DNA of 64,000 nucleotides from Lepus europaeus (GCF_033115175.1 NC_084832.1:14807342-14871341); one strand, 5' to 3'. Shown: positions 45,804 through 55,634, counted from the first letter of the stretch. The notes: generated by a model from the letters alone, not told the origin. Numbers and translations: made by a program.

Positions 45804-47332
45804 TCTGCAGACTTTGCTGTGTGACACAAGCAGAAGCTCTTGATCTGTCACTCACTAACTTGCAGTCTTGGCAATCTATCTGAATCCCTGAGCCTTGGTT
45901 CTTTATATTTTGGGTTGCAGTGAGCATTAAGCAGAGGAAAGTACTTAGCTTATTCCCTCACATGTATTAGACATCCAATAAATTTTGGATGGACCAAATT
46001 TTCCCCATTAGTCTGTAGCAGATATGACTCTAGACTCAAACCCACAAACACATTTTGTACTTTTCCACAATTCGGTGCAATCTTAAAATAGGTCCCTATT
46101 CTTTTGAGATAAATGGAAATGTTCCATGTGAGTCTCTCATTCCCTTTCACAGCAGGTATATATAGACCCTAGGTAGTGCCAAGGCATCATGGGAATGGAG
46201 AACATCTGTTTTTCTCATGGCATCTGTCCACAGGAAAATTTGTTAATCACTGGACCTTACATTGTTGAGCCATGGGTCAGACAATCCCTCCCACGTGTCC
46301 TTCTTTCTTCCTGGGGACCTATCTAGACAAAGAGATAAGCTCCTTCACTGTTGGTCTCAACAAGCCTCTGGTGGGTTTAGCTGCTTCCCTGCGATGTCTA
46401 CCAGGAAGCAAAGCACGAGACCCTTCACCTGGGGCTCGCCAATAGTCTTTATCTCTTGCCTGACTCACTGAAAACAGACATGCTGACGCATACACTCACC
46501 ATCTGTCTCCCTTGCTCGTCTTTCATGAGTCTGGGGAACAGTTTCATAGTCTGGGAAGGAGAAAACATCCTTTCTTGCCCCTGGCAGGCATTTTGTCCAA
46601 GTTTTTCCATCTCTATTAGGGCATCTATGCCTTGAAACGCAAAAGATAAAACATATTTTTCATTCTCTCCTTTCCATAAATTTACATCTTTCCTTGGAGG
46701 CAATGAGCTCAAAATGGGTAGATTGGGATATGGGTAGGAGGGAAAGGGGGAAGCCAAGGAGAGCAGTAGATGTGCAGGGGAAACCAGGGGCTATGGCTGG
46801 GAGTTCATGTCCCATCGTGGCTCTGCTTGGCTCCCAGTGTTGTCAGGTCAAGCCCTGTCCTTGTCTCTCACCATTCCCATGCCCTTCACCTTTCAGCCTT
46901 GCTAGTTCTGTGGGTGTTCTGACGCTCTGTGTGATTAAGGCCTTGTATTCAGGCGCTCCTGTTCCTTTTGCCTTTTTGGTTAGATGGGAAATTCATTTGT
47001 AATTCCATACAGAGCTTATCTGCATTCTCAGGCAGTGACTATTATGAAGAGCATTGTGGATTGACTCACAGAGGTAAGCACACGCACACTGCTGCCTTAA
47101 TTTTCTTTCATTTGTCCTCATTAAGATAAAGAAATGTTTCTAAGTCTCTGTAATCATATGAAACTCTTTCAACATAAATAGTTATCTCACATTACTTGAA
47201 TGGCATCTGACACAGTCCACGTAAGAAATTCAAGCCTATTAAAACATGGGCTCTGAGAGATCGCATATACAGAAGGCAGATTGCCTGTTTTGAAGTACAC
47301 CAGCTACAATGTCTTTTTTCCCTTCAGTCATG
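45804..47332. other. 1.5 kb with no recognisable gene
   Basis: No exon, RNA gene or clear repeat found. Confidence 0.4.
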
Positions 47333-47346
47333 TGGAATTCAGTCTT

Positions 47347-47701
47347 TTTTTTTTAATTTTTTTTTTTTTTAATTTTTGACAGGCAGAGTGGACAGTGAGA
47401 GAGAGACAGAGAGAAAGGTCTTCCTTTTGCCGTTGGTTCACCCTCCAATGGCCGCCGCGGTAGCACGCTGCGGCCGGCGCACCGCGCTGTTCCGATGGCA
47501 GGAGCCAAGTGTTTATCCTGGTCTCCCATGGGGTGCAGGGCCCAAGGACTTGGGCCATCCTCCACTGCACTCCCTGGCCACAGCAGAGAGCTGGCCTGGA
47601 AGAGGGGCAACTGGGACAGGATCGGTGCCCCGACCGGGACTGGAACCCGGTGTGCCGGCGCCGCAAGGCGGAGGATTAGCCTGTTGAGCCACGGCGCCGG
47701 C
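47347..47701 (-). mobile_element. Young C-SINE, reverse
   Basis: A double T-rich tail, TTTTTGACAGGCAGAGTGGA, core, and an excellent head ending CACGGCGCCGGC. Perfect target duplication TGGAATTCAGTCTT lies at 47333-47346 and 47702-47715. Confidence 0.93.
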
Positions 47702-48129
47702 TGGAATTCAGTCTTGGACCCCAGGAGAGGCATAAGGCAGGGCATTGTGGGACCTCAATGGAGGGGAGGGCAGCCGGGACTGGGTAGGGAGTCACTTCTC
47801 ATGTTGGATGGACTTTGGACAAAAACAGGACTTCTGGTTTCTGGTCCATCATAGAAGGAGCTTGGCACAACGAGAAAGCATCTGAGCAAACTGAACCTCG
47901 CCGACTATTGCTGTATCCATTAGAGAAGTGAGGGCGTGGGGCAGACAATATCCCCCAAATGGAAGATACAGAGACAGAGGGAATAGCAACTTGCCAGATC
48001 GGAAGTCCAAGAGCAGAAACTCAGCAAGAAGCAGGATCAGGGCAGGAAAACCTAAACTCTGACCAGGGAGTTTGGGTGGCTTTGTGTGGTTGCGTCTGAG
48101 AAATAAAAACTCCAGGGGGTACAGTTTTC

Positions 48130-48465
48130 TTTTTTTTCTTTAAAGATTTTATTTGTTTACTTGAAGGTCAGAGTTACAGAGGCAGAGGCAGAGAGAGAGA
48201 GGGAGGTCTTTCATTCGCTGGTTCACTCCCCAATTAGCCACAACAGGTGGAGCTGTGCTGATCCGAAGCCAAGAGCCCAGAGCTTCCTCCGGGTCTCCCA
48301 CGAGGGTGCAGGGGCCCAAGGACTTGGGCCATCCTCCACTTTTTTTCCTAGTCTACAGCAGAGAGCTGGATGGGAAGTGGACCAGCCAGGACATGAACAG
48401 GTGCCCATATGGGATGCCGGCACTGCAGGTGGAGGCTTTACCTGCTACGCCACAGCATTGGCCCC
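48130..48465 (-). mobile_element. Older C-type SINE, reverse
   Basis: Reversed tail TTAAAGATTTTATTTGTTTA, CAGAGTTACAGAGGCAGAGG, core, head ending ACAGCATTGGCCCC. Imperfect 16-bp duplication (AG(G/A)GGGTAC(A/T)GTTTTC) lies at 48114-48129 and 48466-48481. Confidence 0.85.
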
Positions 48466-48481
48466 AGAGGGTACTGTTTTC

Positions 48482-49157
48482 AAGCAGGAGGTCCTAAACT
48501 TCTGTGACTTTTACTTCTGGGAGAACCACAATAATCTCATAGTGAATACTAGGAAGAAGTTCCTTATACATAGGTGTGTGTGTGTGGGGGGGGGATAAAT
48601 AGCTATTTTGAATGGTACCCAGAAAACTCTGCTTGTACTAGCAAGGTCTGACCTCAAAAGAAGCTGTTTTACTGCAGCCTAACCCTGTAAACTATAATTT
48701 TTACCAAAGACTAATTGACACAGGCAAGGATACACGGTCTGTGTATCCCAAACTTTGTTTAAGAAGAGTTTGAGCAGAACAGACACAGGTACATAGACTG
48801 GCACCAGAGAGGACAGCCAGGTGGCTGGGATGAAAAAGACAAAGTGAATAAGATGAGCCCAAGATGAGCCTGACAGTAATGTGACTGAGAAAAAAATTAA
48901 CAGGGCCTGCCACCACGCAAATGTTTGTCAAAGAATCACATGCATTCTTGTAAGATGCTGTCTGGGACAGGGGCCCATGGGACAGTTGCACCGTGCTATG
49001 GGAACCTGGGGAATTTGGTAGAATCATGGGGGTCAGAGAAGGCTTTCCTGAGGGAGAGAGGCTTGCGGATGGCCTCAAAGGTGGAATGACTTTTTATATA
49101 AAAAGGATGTTTTCCAGGCAGAGGAAATAGAACGAGGACCTGAGAAAGTGCTCCCCA
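48482..49157. other. Unrecognised non-coding sequence
   Basis: No gene. A GTGTGTGTG-G(9) simple tract lies near 48573-48593. 48930-49150 may include an old repeat, which I could not define. Confidence 0.35.
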
Positions 49158-49258
49158 AACATGGAATTAAAAGACAGGTTTGTCTTGGTGCAAAACATTT
49201 TGAAATTCATGCATAGTTTTTTCACACGTTGCATTTTCTGTAAACTTTTGGAAGACCT
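49158..49258. mobile_element. Short TIR-type repeat (MITE-like), copy 4
   Basis: ATGGAATTAAAAGACAGGTT, TTGGTGCAAAACATTTTGAA, ATTCATGCATAG and TGTAAACTTTTGGAAGACCT follow the order of the other copies. Confidence 0.55.
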
Positions 49259-50577
49259 CTGGATGTGCCAAGACCATCAGGTGGGAACAACATGGCAGGA
49301 ATGAATAACCAAAAAGCCAGGAGTCCAGTCGTCTTGGGTCTGTGAGACATGGTCAGAGAGTCAGGATGGATTCCTCCGGGAGGCTGAAGGGAACTGCAGA
49401 GTGACACAGCTGTTCCCCAGTGTCCTGGACCCCCAGGATGCTCAAGTTCTTTATAGAAGATGGTGTCTTATTTCCATATCTGACCCTACACATATCCTCT
49501 CATAGACTTCAAGTCATCCCTAGATTACTTACAACACCTAAGACAAGTAAATGCTACTCAATAGCTGTTACACTGTGTTGTTTAGGGAAGGATGACAAGA
49601 CAAAAAAATCTGCCTATGTTTGGAACAGGTGCAATTTTTCTCTCTGATTATTTTCCATCCAGTGTTGATTAAATCTGCAGAGGTGCAAGCCACAGATGCA
49701 GAGGGCTCAGCCCACTTACAAACCAGACAGTGTGTGTGCCGCAGACATTTTCTTTAAACCTTTAGGCAGCTTTATAAAAGTGTAGGTATCACAGACAAAT
49801 AATATCCAGTCTAAAAATAGCATGAGAACACTGTGGTGTGTACGCGGCTAGGTATGCCAGTTCCATAAATCATGTCTACAGTCTAGCAGGAAGCTCTGTC
49901 TGGGCTCTAGAAACTTGATGCAAAGGTTTTAAAGAGATAAGGTGGGAGCTCAGACCAAAGAGTGCCGTGGCCTGAAAGCTGGGAGCCTCTCTCCAGGTGC
50001 TGTCTCTGCCGTGGGCTTCTTTACCTGTTTGCCTGGGTATCTGTCAGTTTTCTCATATTTAAAGTAGGAATGACACTTTCTGGTCTGGGTGTGGTGAAAA
50101 CCTCCAAGTGAACATGTGGCACGCAGGTCTGTGGGAAGGTGGCATCACCATGGGAAAGGCTGCCGGATCTCTCATCCCCGGAACCCATCTCACTGAACCC
50201 GCGCCTGGAGTATCCCCATGTGCTGGACACTAGGAGCACTGTGGTGCGTGCAAATGCACGGTCCAGGTTGTACACTCAGGGGGTCTCCCTCCCCCCGTCT
50301 GGCTGATGTCACTTGATTGGCATCGATAGCCCTGCATGATAAGTGCTGGGGCCCAGAGAGAGAACAGTTTTCCTTCTTTCATGGCTCTCAGAGGTCACTG
50401 AGAAAGGAATTTAATCAACAGCAGAGGGCTTTATGAAATAGGAATAAAGGAGAAGGCTGGGGAAGCCAACTAGGTGAGGTGGGCTCAGAAGAGCTTCTTG
50501 AAAGGAGGAGAAGTGGAGTGATTAGAAAATGATATAATTAATATTTGATGCCCTGGTACTTTTGCAATAACTCTACA
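49259..50577. other. 1.3 kb with no recognisable gene
   Basis: No gene or clear repeat recognised. Confidence 0.4.
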
Positions 50578-50703
50578 TATGGAGGTACTTCAAAAAGCTG
50601 TTGGAAATATATTATAAGAAAAATTACTTGGGTACAAGAATTTTTGAAATCCTTGCATAATTCGTCATAACACACACTTTTGACAAACTTCTTGAAGATC
50701 CCT
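50578..50703. mobile_element. Short TIR-type repeat (MITE-like), copy 5
   Basis: Best-ended copy in the window. Left end GGAGGTACTTCAAAAAGCTG and right end CTTCTTGAAGATCCCTCC form an imperfect terminal inverted repeat around AAATCCTTGCATAATTCG. Confidence 0.6.
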
Positions 50704-51173
50704 CCTGAAATCCTTGTCTTCCGTGAAATCTGGGGTTGAAAATCATTGTGCACCAAAGACTGGTCCTTTGCAGCACCAATCCCTGGGATTCATACCTGGA
50801 TTGTTTCTAATAATGACCCGTTTCATCAATGGGACACCTGTCATCCAGGGTGAAATTTTCTTCATCACATTTTCTCGTCATGGAGAGAATGTCTTTATAG
50901 CTCCTTCCTCTGCATTGTGGCTTCCCAAATAGGCATAAAAGTGGTGGTTTATGAAGTCACTTGCCCAGTCACACTTACACTAAAATCACTTCTACAGTGT
51001 TTTAAGCTTTTTCCTTAATTCAAAGAAAGCTTGCTTGCTTGATTGCATGGAAAAAAAACCAATATACCCAGAAAATGAGAGAAGAAACAACAAATTTTCT
51101 GGATTATGAGAACTTCATTCTCCCATTTCTCAATTAAATAGATGCTAACTTGTGTTAGAGAAATAGGCATTAT
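50704..51173. other. Unrecognised non-coding sequence
   Basis: No gene or clear repeat recognised. Confidence 0.35.
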
Positions 51174-51417
51174 GGGGTCGGTGCTGTGGTGTAGGGGGTT
51201 AAGCTGCCACCTGCAATCCTGGCATCCCATATGGTGGCTGGTTGGTGTCCCAGCTGCTCCACTTTTGATCCAGCTTCATGCTAGTGGCCTGGGAAAGCAG
51301 TGGAGCCCAAGTGCTTCTGTCCCTGTCACCCATGTGGGAGCCCCAGATAAAGCTCCTGGCTCCTCTTTTTGACCTGGTCATTGTGGATATCTGGGAAGTG
51401 AACCAGTGGATGGAAGA

Positions 51418-51460
<43 letters not shown>

Positions 51461-51478
51461 AAGTGAATAAATAAATCT
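51174..51478 (+). mobile_element. Older C-type SINE with (TC)n tail
   Basis: Head GGGGTCGGTGCTGTGGTGTA, GGCATCCCATATGG, core, TC run at 51421-51459, tail TTTCAAGTGAATAAATAAAT. A (GA)n run follows at once (51483-51514), inverse to the TC tract. Confidence 0.82.
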
Positions 51479-51514
51479 TTGAGAGAGAGAGAGAGCGAGA
51501 GAGAGAGAGAGAGA
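51421..51514. repeat. (TC)n and (GA)n forming an inverted pair
   Basis: About 38 bp of TC, a spacer of about 23 bp, then about 32 bp of GA. The two arms are complementary and could form a long hairpin. Confidence 0.85.
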
Positions 51515-51689
51515 ATCTAGGCATTGTAGCAGAATAAGTTCCAAAGCATTTCATAGAACAAGGGCATTGGAAACTTGTTCATTGAAGCAAATGGTGATGT
51601 CTTCACAGTATGAAACCAGACCGATAATGTACACTGTGGCAACAAATGCACAAGCCTTTGGGAAACTCTTCACTTTGAAATGCTTTCAG

Positions 51690-51857
51690 AGGCTGCGGTG
51701 CCTGCCTTACCAACCTCACCGATCCCTGCGTTGAAGCACCCTCAGAGTGACTATATTTAGAGATAGGACCTTTATAGAAGTAATTAAGGTTAAATGAGGC
51801 CTTAAAGGTAGGGGCTTGATCTGATAGTGTCCTTATAAGAAAAGGCTCCAGAGTAGA

Positions 51858-51897
<40 letters not shown>

Positions 51898-52080
51898 CTT
51901 CCTAGCTCTCTCAGACACAACAAGCACATGACTGCCTGCAAACCAGGAAGAGGGTCCTCACCTGAACTTTACCATACTGGCATCTTGATTTTGGACCTTC
52001 CATGCCTGGAAGAATTTCTGTTCAGTCAGATAGTTAAGCCTTGAGTCTTGTCATGGCAGCTCAAGCTGACTCATACAGGG
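51690..52080 (+). mobile_element. Ancient LTR-type repeat with (TC)n insertion
   Basis: TTAAGGTTAAATGAGGCCTT, ATAGTGTCCTTATAAGAAAA, a (TC)n run at 51858-51893, GCATCTTGATTTTGGACCTT and CAGCTCAAGCTGACTCATAC occur in the order of an old mammalian repeat. Family not determined. Confidence 0.4.
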
Positions 52081-52435
52081 CCCTTATACAGCTGTAAAAT
52101 ATCCTCAGGATAGCAAATCTTTGCCTTAAGTGGCACATGTTACCTTGGGAAGCAGCCAAATGTTGCTTGAAGCCAAGGCTTTGGAACAAAATAGTTGTGG
52201 GAACAGAATGAGCACATGCTTCCAGAATACAGCAGGAATGAAGTGCATTCTAAACGGAAGGCTCGCTTTGCAGTGGGTTGGATTTGCTGGTGATCACCAA
52301 AGCGAGCAGAGGCAGCCTGATTGTCATCCCTGTGCAGTCTCCTGAAAAATCTTGAAGGACAGCTGTCGTTTCCCCCTCAACTGAAAAGAGCAAAGACATA
52401 TCAATATAGATTCTGGGAAAAACCCCAATTTTATA

Positions 52436-52441
52436 AAATCA
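52436..52441. repeat. Target-site duplication, left (AAATCA)
   Basis: Six bases repeated exactly after the 3' LTR. Six is the length made by betaretroviral-type integrases. Confidence 0.95.
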
Positions 52442-52650
52442 TGTAGGGAACCAGACCGGAGGAACCGTGCCCCTAAGATGGCGCCGACTCCCTGCTTCCG
52501 GGTTCTTCCTCATCTCAGGGAGTTCCCGCTCTTGCTCGCTCCTTCCCGCCTTAGATTTCCCGCTCTAGCTCGCTCCTTCCCGCCTTGCCACGAGATTGTC
52601 CTATCCCCGCGCTTCTAGCCTATCACCTGATTTGTGACGTGTATTGTGCA

Positions 52651-52656
52651 TATAAA
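52651..52656 (+). promoter_or_regulatory. LTR TATA box
   Basis: TATAAA downstream of the U3 duplication and 72 bp before AATAAA. This places transcription start about 25-30 bp later and gives a short R region. Confidence 0.75.
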
Positions 52657-52727
52657 CCCTTGCTACGCGGGTGTAAGGGAAGTTCCTGCCCAGAAGAGAT
52701 CGAAGCTGGATCTCCTGCTTGCCGAGC

Positions 52728-52733
52728 AATAAA
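52728..52733 (+). promoter_or_regulatory. LTR polyadenylation signal
   Basis: AATAAA, with a GT/T-rich element (GTGTTCGGTCTCTGTCTCTTG) about 20 bp later. In the 3' LTR the same signal (59175-59180) would end viral RNA. Confidence 0.75.
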
Positions 52734-52794
52734 GGAACCCCGTGCAAAGTGTTCGGTCTCTGTCTCTTGCTGGACGAGGACGGCGCCGAGCAGC

Positions 52795-52812
52795 TGGTGG
52801 CCCGTACGGGGA
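52795..52812 (+). promoter_or_regulatory. Primer-binding site matching tRNA-Ile
   Basis: TGGTGGCCCGTACGGGGA starts 2 nt after the LTR. It is the complement of the 3' 18 nt of mammalian tRNA-Ile(AAU), as I recall that tRNA. The match stops exactly at 18 nt. Betaretroviruses typically use tRNA-Lys, so this primer is unexpected for class II. Confidence 0.8.
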
Positions 52813-52829
52813 ACTTCCTCTACGTTGCC

Positions 52830-52848
52830 CGGTAAGTAGAAGGTAAGC
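52830..52848 (+). promoter_or_regulatory. Leader splice donor(s)
   Basis: CCGGTAAGTA (GT at 52832) is a near-consensus 5' splice site, and a second, GGTAAGC, follows 11 nt later. Orthodox proviruses use such a donor to make env mRNA, but this one has no env. Confidence 0.55.
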
Positions 52849-52916
52849 GAGGTCAGTCTTACCGTCTGGGCCCCGCGAGTGAGGTATATCTCGTGGTTGG
52901 AGGGTGGACGCACCCT

Positions 52917-53025
52917 AAGATAGCGGACGTGTTTCCCCGCTTTAAACTGAAAGAATAGCAGACTTGTTCCCCCGCTTTAAACTGAAAATAAGATAGCGGA
53001 CGTGTCTTCCCGCTTTAAACTGAAA
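52917..53025 (+). repeat. Three leader tandem repeats abutting gag
   Basis: Three units of about 36 bp share the core TAGC(G/A)GAC(G/T)TGT and CCCGCTTTAAACTGAAA. They start near 52917, 52952 and 52987. The third runs straight into the gag ATG at 53026. The role is unknown; packaging or translation signals usually lie here. Confidence 0.85.
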
Positions 53026-54870
53026 ATGGGAAATTCATCTAGCCATTCAATGTTGCTTAATCCGTTAAAAGCATTATTGCGTAGCAAAGGGATTAAGGTT
53101 TCTAAGACCACACTTGTCAGGTTCCTTGGAAGTGTTGATTTCTTTGCGCCGTGGCTCACCCACGAGGGCCAAATAACTCTTGAGTCTTGGGAGAAATTAG
53201 GAAAGGATCTCCGGCGCACAGTTAACGATCCCCAGGAACCCGATATCGACCCCGTTGTTCTCCCCTTATGGGAACTACTGCGGGCGTGCCTCCAAGAGGA
53301 GAGGTCGGTGGGAGCGGACCGCCCGACTCTTACGGCGGTTCGCGAGGCTCTCGAGGAAGTTCGTTCTCAGAGCTCGGACGGCGCCCGGGACCTCATACAA
53401 TTTAAGGACACGGGATGCCAGACTTCCTCACTGGCCTCAGGCTCCGAATGTGGCTCCGCCTCCTCTGAGTCTGAGGGGGAAGGGGACGGCGATCCTAAAT
53501 CCCCGCCTCCTACGTATGCGCAGCTGCGGCAAAAGTTAAAAGATGCCTGTTTACGCCCTCTAGTGCCTACGGCTCCTCCTATCGATGTCGTGCCCGCCCA
53601 TCAGATTAAAGACGCAGCGCCTCCTACTGGCGGTCATGTAGGCGTGCCTCAGCCCCATCTAACACCCGTGCCGCCATGGCCATTAAACGTCCCAAATGTG
53701 CCACCTTTTTCAGGCAGACAGTTTCATCAACAAGCCTGGAAACAGTTGCGAACTGGCGCTCCCGCTGCCCCCGCTCAGGCTTACCCTGTTTTGGCTTTGG
53801 GCACGCGAGAGGCCCGGCACGAACCATTGGACATGACAGTATTAAAACAACTTAAGGCTGCGGTCCATGACTATGGACCCACAGCCCCATTCACATTGTC
53901 ACTCCTTGAATCAGTCGGCCAGTCCATTTTAACACCTAGCGACTGGACCCAATTGGCTCGGGCCTGTTTAAGTCCAGGCGGCTTTCTTTTGTGGCAATCT
54001 ATGAATACAGAGTGCTGTCATGACCAGGCAGATGAAAATGCTGAGGACGGCCACCCTACGTGGAATGCTGATATGCTTTTAGGGCGTGGACCTTATCAGG
54101 CTGACCAGACCCAATTCCCTAGACAAGTATACAGGCAAATTTCCAACTGTGCCCAACGTGCGTGGAGGCAGGCGTCCAATCCAAGTGACTCAGCTAGCCA
54201 CCTCACCAAGATCGTTCAGGGCACGGCCAAACCCTTCGCTGATTTTGTCGCTCGCATACTTGAGGCTGCGTCGCGTATTTTCCCTTCCGAGGTTGACGTT
54301 CAGCCACTGGTCAAACAAATTATTTTTAAGCAGGCTAATAAAGAGTGCAAAAACATTCTTCGACAATATAGACATAAATCTCTGGACTCCTGGTTAAAAT
54401 ACTGCAGAGATACCGGTGGGCCACTTACTAATGCGGGCCTAGCTGCGATGCTGGCAAAAGTCAAAAAAAACAGTCCAAAATCTAAATCGACCCGACCCCC
54501 CATATCTTCAGGACTTTGCTTCCAATGTCATCAACCGGGTCACAGAAAACGCGATTGCCCCAATCTCAGCCATGGGTATTCCACGGCACAGCCTTCAGGC
54601 ATAGAGCCTTGTCGCCGTTGCCGCAAGGGCCCTCATAGGGCAGAGGTATGCCGTTCTGCTTTCGATATCGATGGCAACCCACTTACAGGTAGCGCCCAGG
54701 GGCCAAAAAACGGCCAGAGGGGGCTCCCCAACCCAGCGAGGAGCCCCCAAAATCAAATCTACTCTCAGGTTCCACCTCCCGTGTCTGCGCTACACCCAGT
54801 GCACCCTCAGCCCGTGCCACTCACGGGTCCGCAGGCCTGGACCTCCGCGCCACCTCCCCTCTCCTCTTAA
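53026..54870 (+). CDS. gag: ERV Gag polyprotein, intact 614 aa
   Basis: Structural polyprotein that assembles the particle. I chose ATG 53026 because it opens MGNSSS, an N-myristoylation signal. An upstream in-frame ATG at 53002 would add 8 residues and hide that glycine. Late-domain motifs PPTY (161-164) and PTAP (181-184) recruit NEDD4-type ligases and TSG101 in known retroviruses. Capsid begins in the region of EPLDMTVLKQLKAAV, with the major homology region at about 396-412 (QG..K.F.DFV.RIL). Two CCHC zinc knuckles sit at 498-511 and 529-542 (C-x2-C-x4-H-x4-C both). No stop or frameshift. The last 55 codons overlap pro in the -1 frame. It is capable of particle assembly in principle; expression is not known. 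Confidence 0.95.
   Translation: MGNSSSHSMLLNPLKALLRSKGIKVSKTTLVRFLGSVDFFAPWLTHEGQITLESWEKLGKDLRRTVNDPQEPDIDPVVLPLWELLRACLQEERSVGADRPTLTAVREALEEVRSQSSDGARDLIQFKDTGCQTSSLASGSECGSASSESEGEGDGDPKSPPPTYAQLRQKLKDACLRPLVPTAPPIDVVPAHQIKDAAPPTGGHVGVPQPHLTPVPPWPLNVPNVPPFSGRQFHQQAWKQLRTGAPAAPAQAYPVLALGTREARHEPLDMTVLKQLKAAVHDYGPTAPFTLSLLESVGQSILTPSDWTQLARACLSPGGFLLWQSMNTECCHDQADENAEDGHPTWNADMLLGRGPYQADQTQFPRQVYRQISNCAQRAWRQASNPSDSASHLTKIVQGTAKPFADFVARILEAASRIFPSEVDVQPLVKQIIFKQANKECKNILRQYRHKSLDSWLKYCRDTGGPLTNAGLAAMLAKVKKNSPKSKSTRPPISSGLCFQCHQPGHRKRDCPNLSHGYSTAQPSGIEPCRRCRKGPHRAEVCRSAFDIDGNPLTGSAQGPKNGQRGLPNPARSPQNQIYSQVPPPVSALHPVHPQPVPLTGPQAWTSAPPPLSS
54705..54748 (+). promoter_or_regulatory. gag-pro -1 ribosomal frameshift site
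   Basis: Heptamer A-AAA-AAC at 54705-54711 is in phase with gag. After a 7-nt spacer, a perfect 9-bp GC-rich stem follows: GGGGGCTCC (54719-54727) pairs with GGAGCCCCC (54740-54748), with a 12-nt loop. The -1 frame is open from here through pro. The same heptamer is used at gag-pro of known betaretroviruses. Confidence 0.93.
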
Positions 54871-55634
54871 CTCCGGAGATGGGGGTACAATTAGTGGAGA
54901 GCGACTGCTCCGGTCCTCTGCCCCCGGATTCGGTTGGATTAGTGTTGGGTCGGTCCTCCGCCGCCCTCCGAGGGCTAGCTGTGATCCCCGGGGTAGTTGA
55001 CTCTGATTTCACTGGTAAAGTAAAGATCATGGTTCAGGCCCCTCAGGGACCTTTAGTAATCAATCCTGGAGACCGTATCGCACAAATGTTATTACTGCCC
55101 AGTCTTCACTCTTTAATCCCAGCTAAAAACCACGTTCGCGGCGCTGGTAACTTTGGGTCCTCTGGCATTAATTTTACCGGCTTACATATGCTTTTAAATG
55201 AACGTCCCACTTTAGTGTTGCAGATTAATGGCAAGGACATTAAGGGACTTTTAGACACAGGAGCCGACAAATCCATTATAGCAACAAAGGACTGGCCTAG
55301 TACATGGCCTACAAATGTGGCGGAACAAACCTTGCAAGGACTTGGTTTTGCTCATTTCCCAAAAATCAGTGCAGCCTTGTTGTCATGGCAGGATAGCGAG
55401 GGTCATAGAGGACAGTTTTCTCCATTCATTTTACCTCTACCCATTTCCCTTTGGGGGAGAGACGTCCTGGCCGAAATGGATGTTGCTTTGGTCACCACTT
55501 CCCCTGCAGTACGATCTATGCTACAAAATATGGGTTACGTCCCAGGCAAGGGACTCGGTGTCCAGCTCCAGGGCCACCCTTCCCCCATTGAACCAAAACA
55601 AAGACCAAGTAAAGTTGGCCTGGGTTTTTCCTAG
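54708..55634 (+). CDS. pro: ERV Pro: dUTPase, aspartic protease, G-patch
   Basis: Made by -1 frameshift from gag; frame open from 54708, first ATG at 54879 (251 aa from there, used for numbering). dUTPase domain: GRSS 24-27, GVVDSDFTG 38-46 and GDRIAQ 64-69 are its substrate-binding and catalytic motifs. This enzyme lowers dUTP and is typical of betaretroviral pro. Retropepsin: catalytic D126 in DTGAD, later GRD at about 193-195. G-patch: about 212-251, with GYVPGKGLG and a C-terminal GLGF. All key residues are present. The frame ends at TAG 55632-55634, right after the pro-pol slippery site. Confidence 0.94.
   Translation, partial: KRPEGAPQPSEEPPKSNLLSGSTSRVCATPSAPSARATHGSAGLDLRATSPLLLTPEMGVQLVESDCSGPLPPDSVGLVLGRSSAALRGLAVIPGVVDSDFTGKVKIMVQAPQGPLVINPGDRIAQMLLLPSLHSLIPAKNHVRGAGNFGSSGINFTGLHMLLNERPTLVLQINGKDIKGLLDTGADKSIIATKDWPSTWPTNVAEQTLQGLGFAHFPKISAALLSWQDSEGHRGQFSPFILPLPISLWGRDVLAEMDVALVTTSPAVRSMLQNMGYVPGKGLGVQLQGHPSPIEPKQRPSKVGLGFS
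55622..55628 (+). promoter_or_regulatory. pro-pol -1 frameshift site (G GGT TTT)
   Basis: Fits X-XXY-YYZ in the pro frame, 4 nt before pro's stop. Shifting -1 enters the pol frame, which is open from there. A weak 5-6-bp hairpin (CACTG/CAGTG at about 55639 and 55659) may follow. No strong stem is apparent, so the evidence is less good than at gag-pro. Confidence 0.75.

Larger units (their letters stand above)
52442..52792 (+). repeat. 5' LTR (351 bp)
   Basis: Bounded by TG...CA (TGTAGGGAAC...GCCGAGCA). U3 has a YY1-type AAGATGGCG at 52475-52483, a 34-bp-period GC-rich tandem duplication (52523-52589), a TGACGT half-CRE at 52635-52640 and TATAAA at 52651-52656. The poly(A) signal AATAAA is at 52728-52733. 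It is short for a class II LTR. Compared by eye with the 3' LTR, no difference was found. Confidence 0.95.

Noticed and set aside
52585..52839. 84-codon LTR/leader frame as a gene
   Set aside because: It starts inside the LTR, and the same peptide appears at 59032 in the 3' LTR. It is a by-product of LTR sequence.
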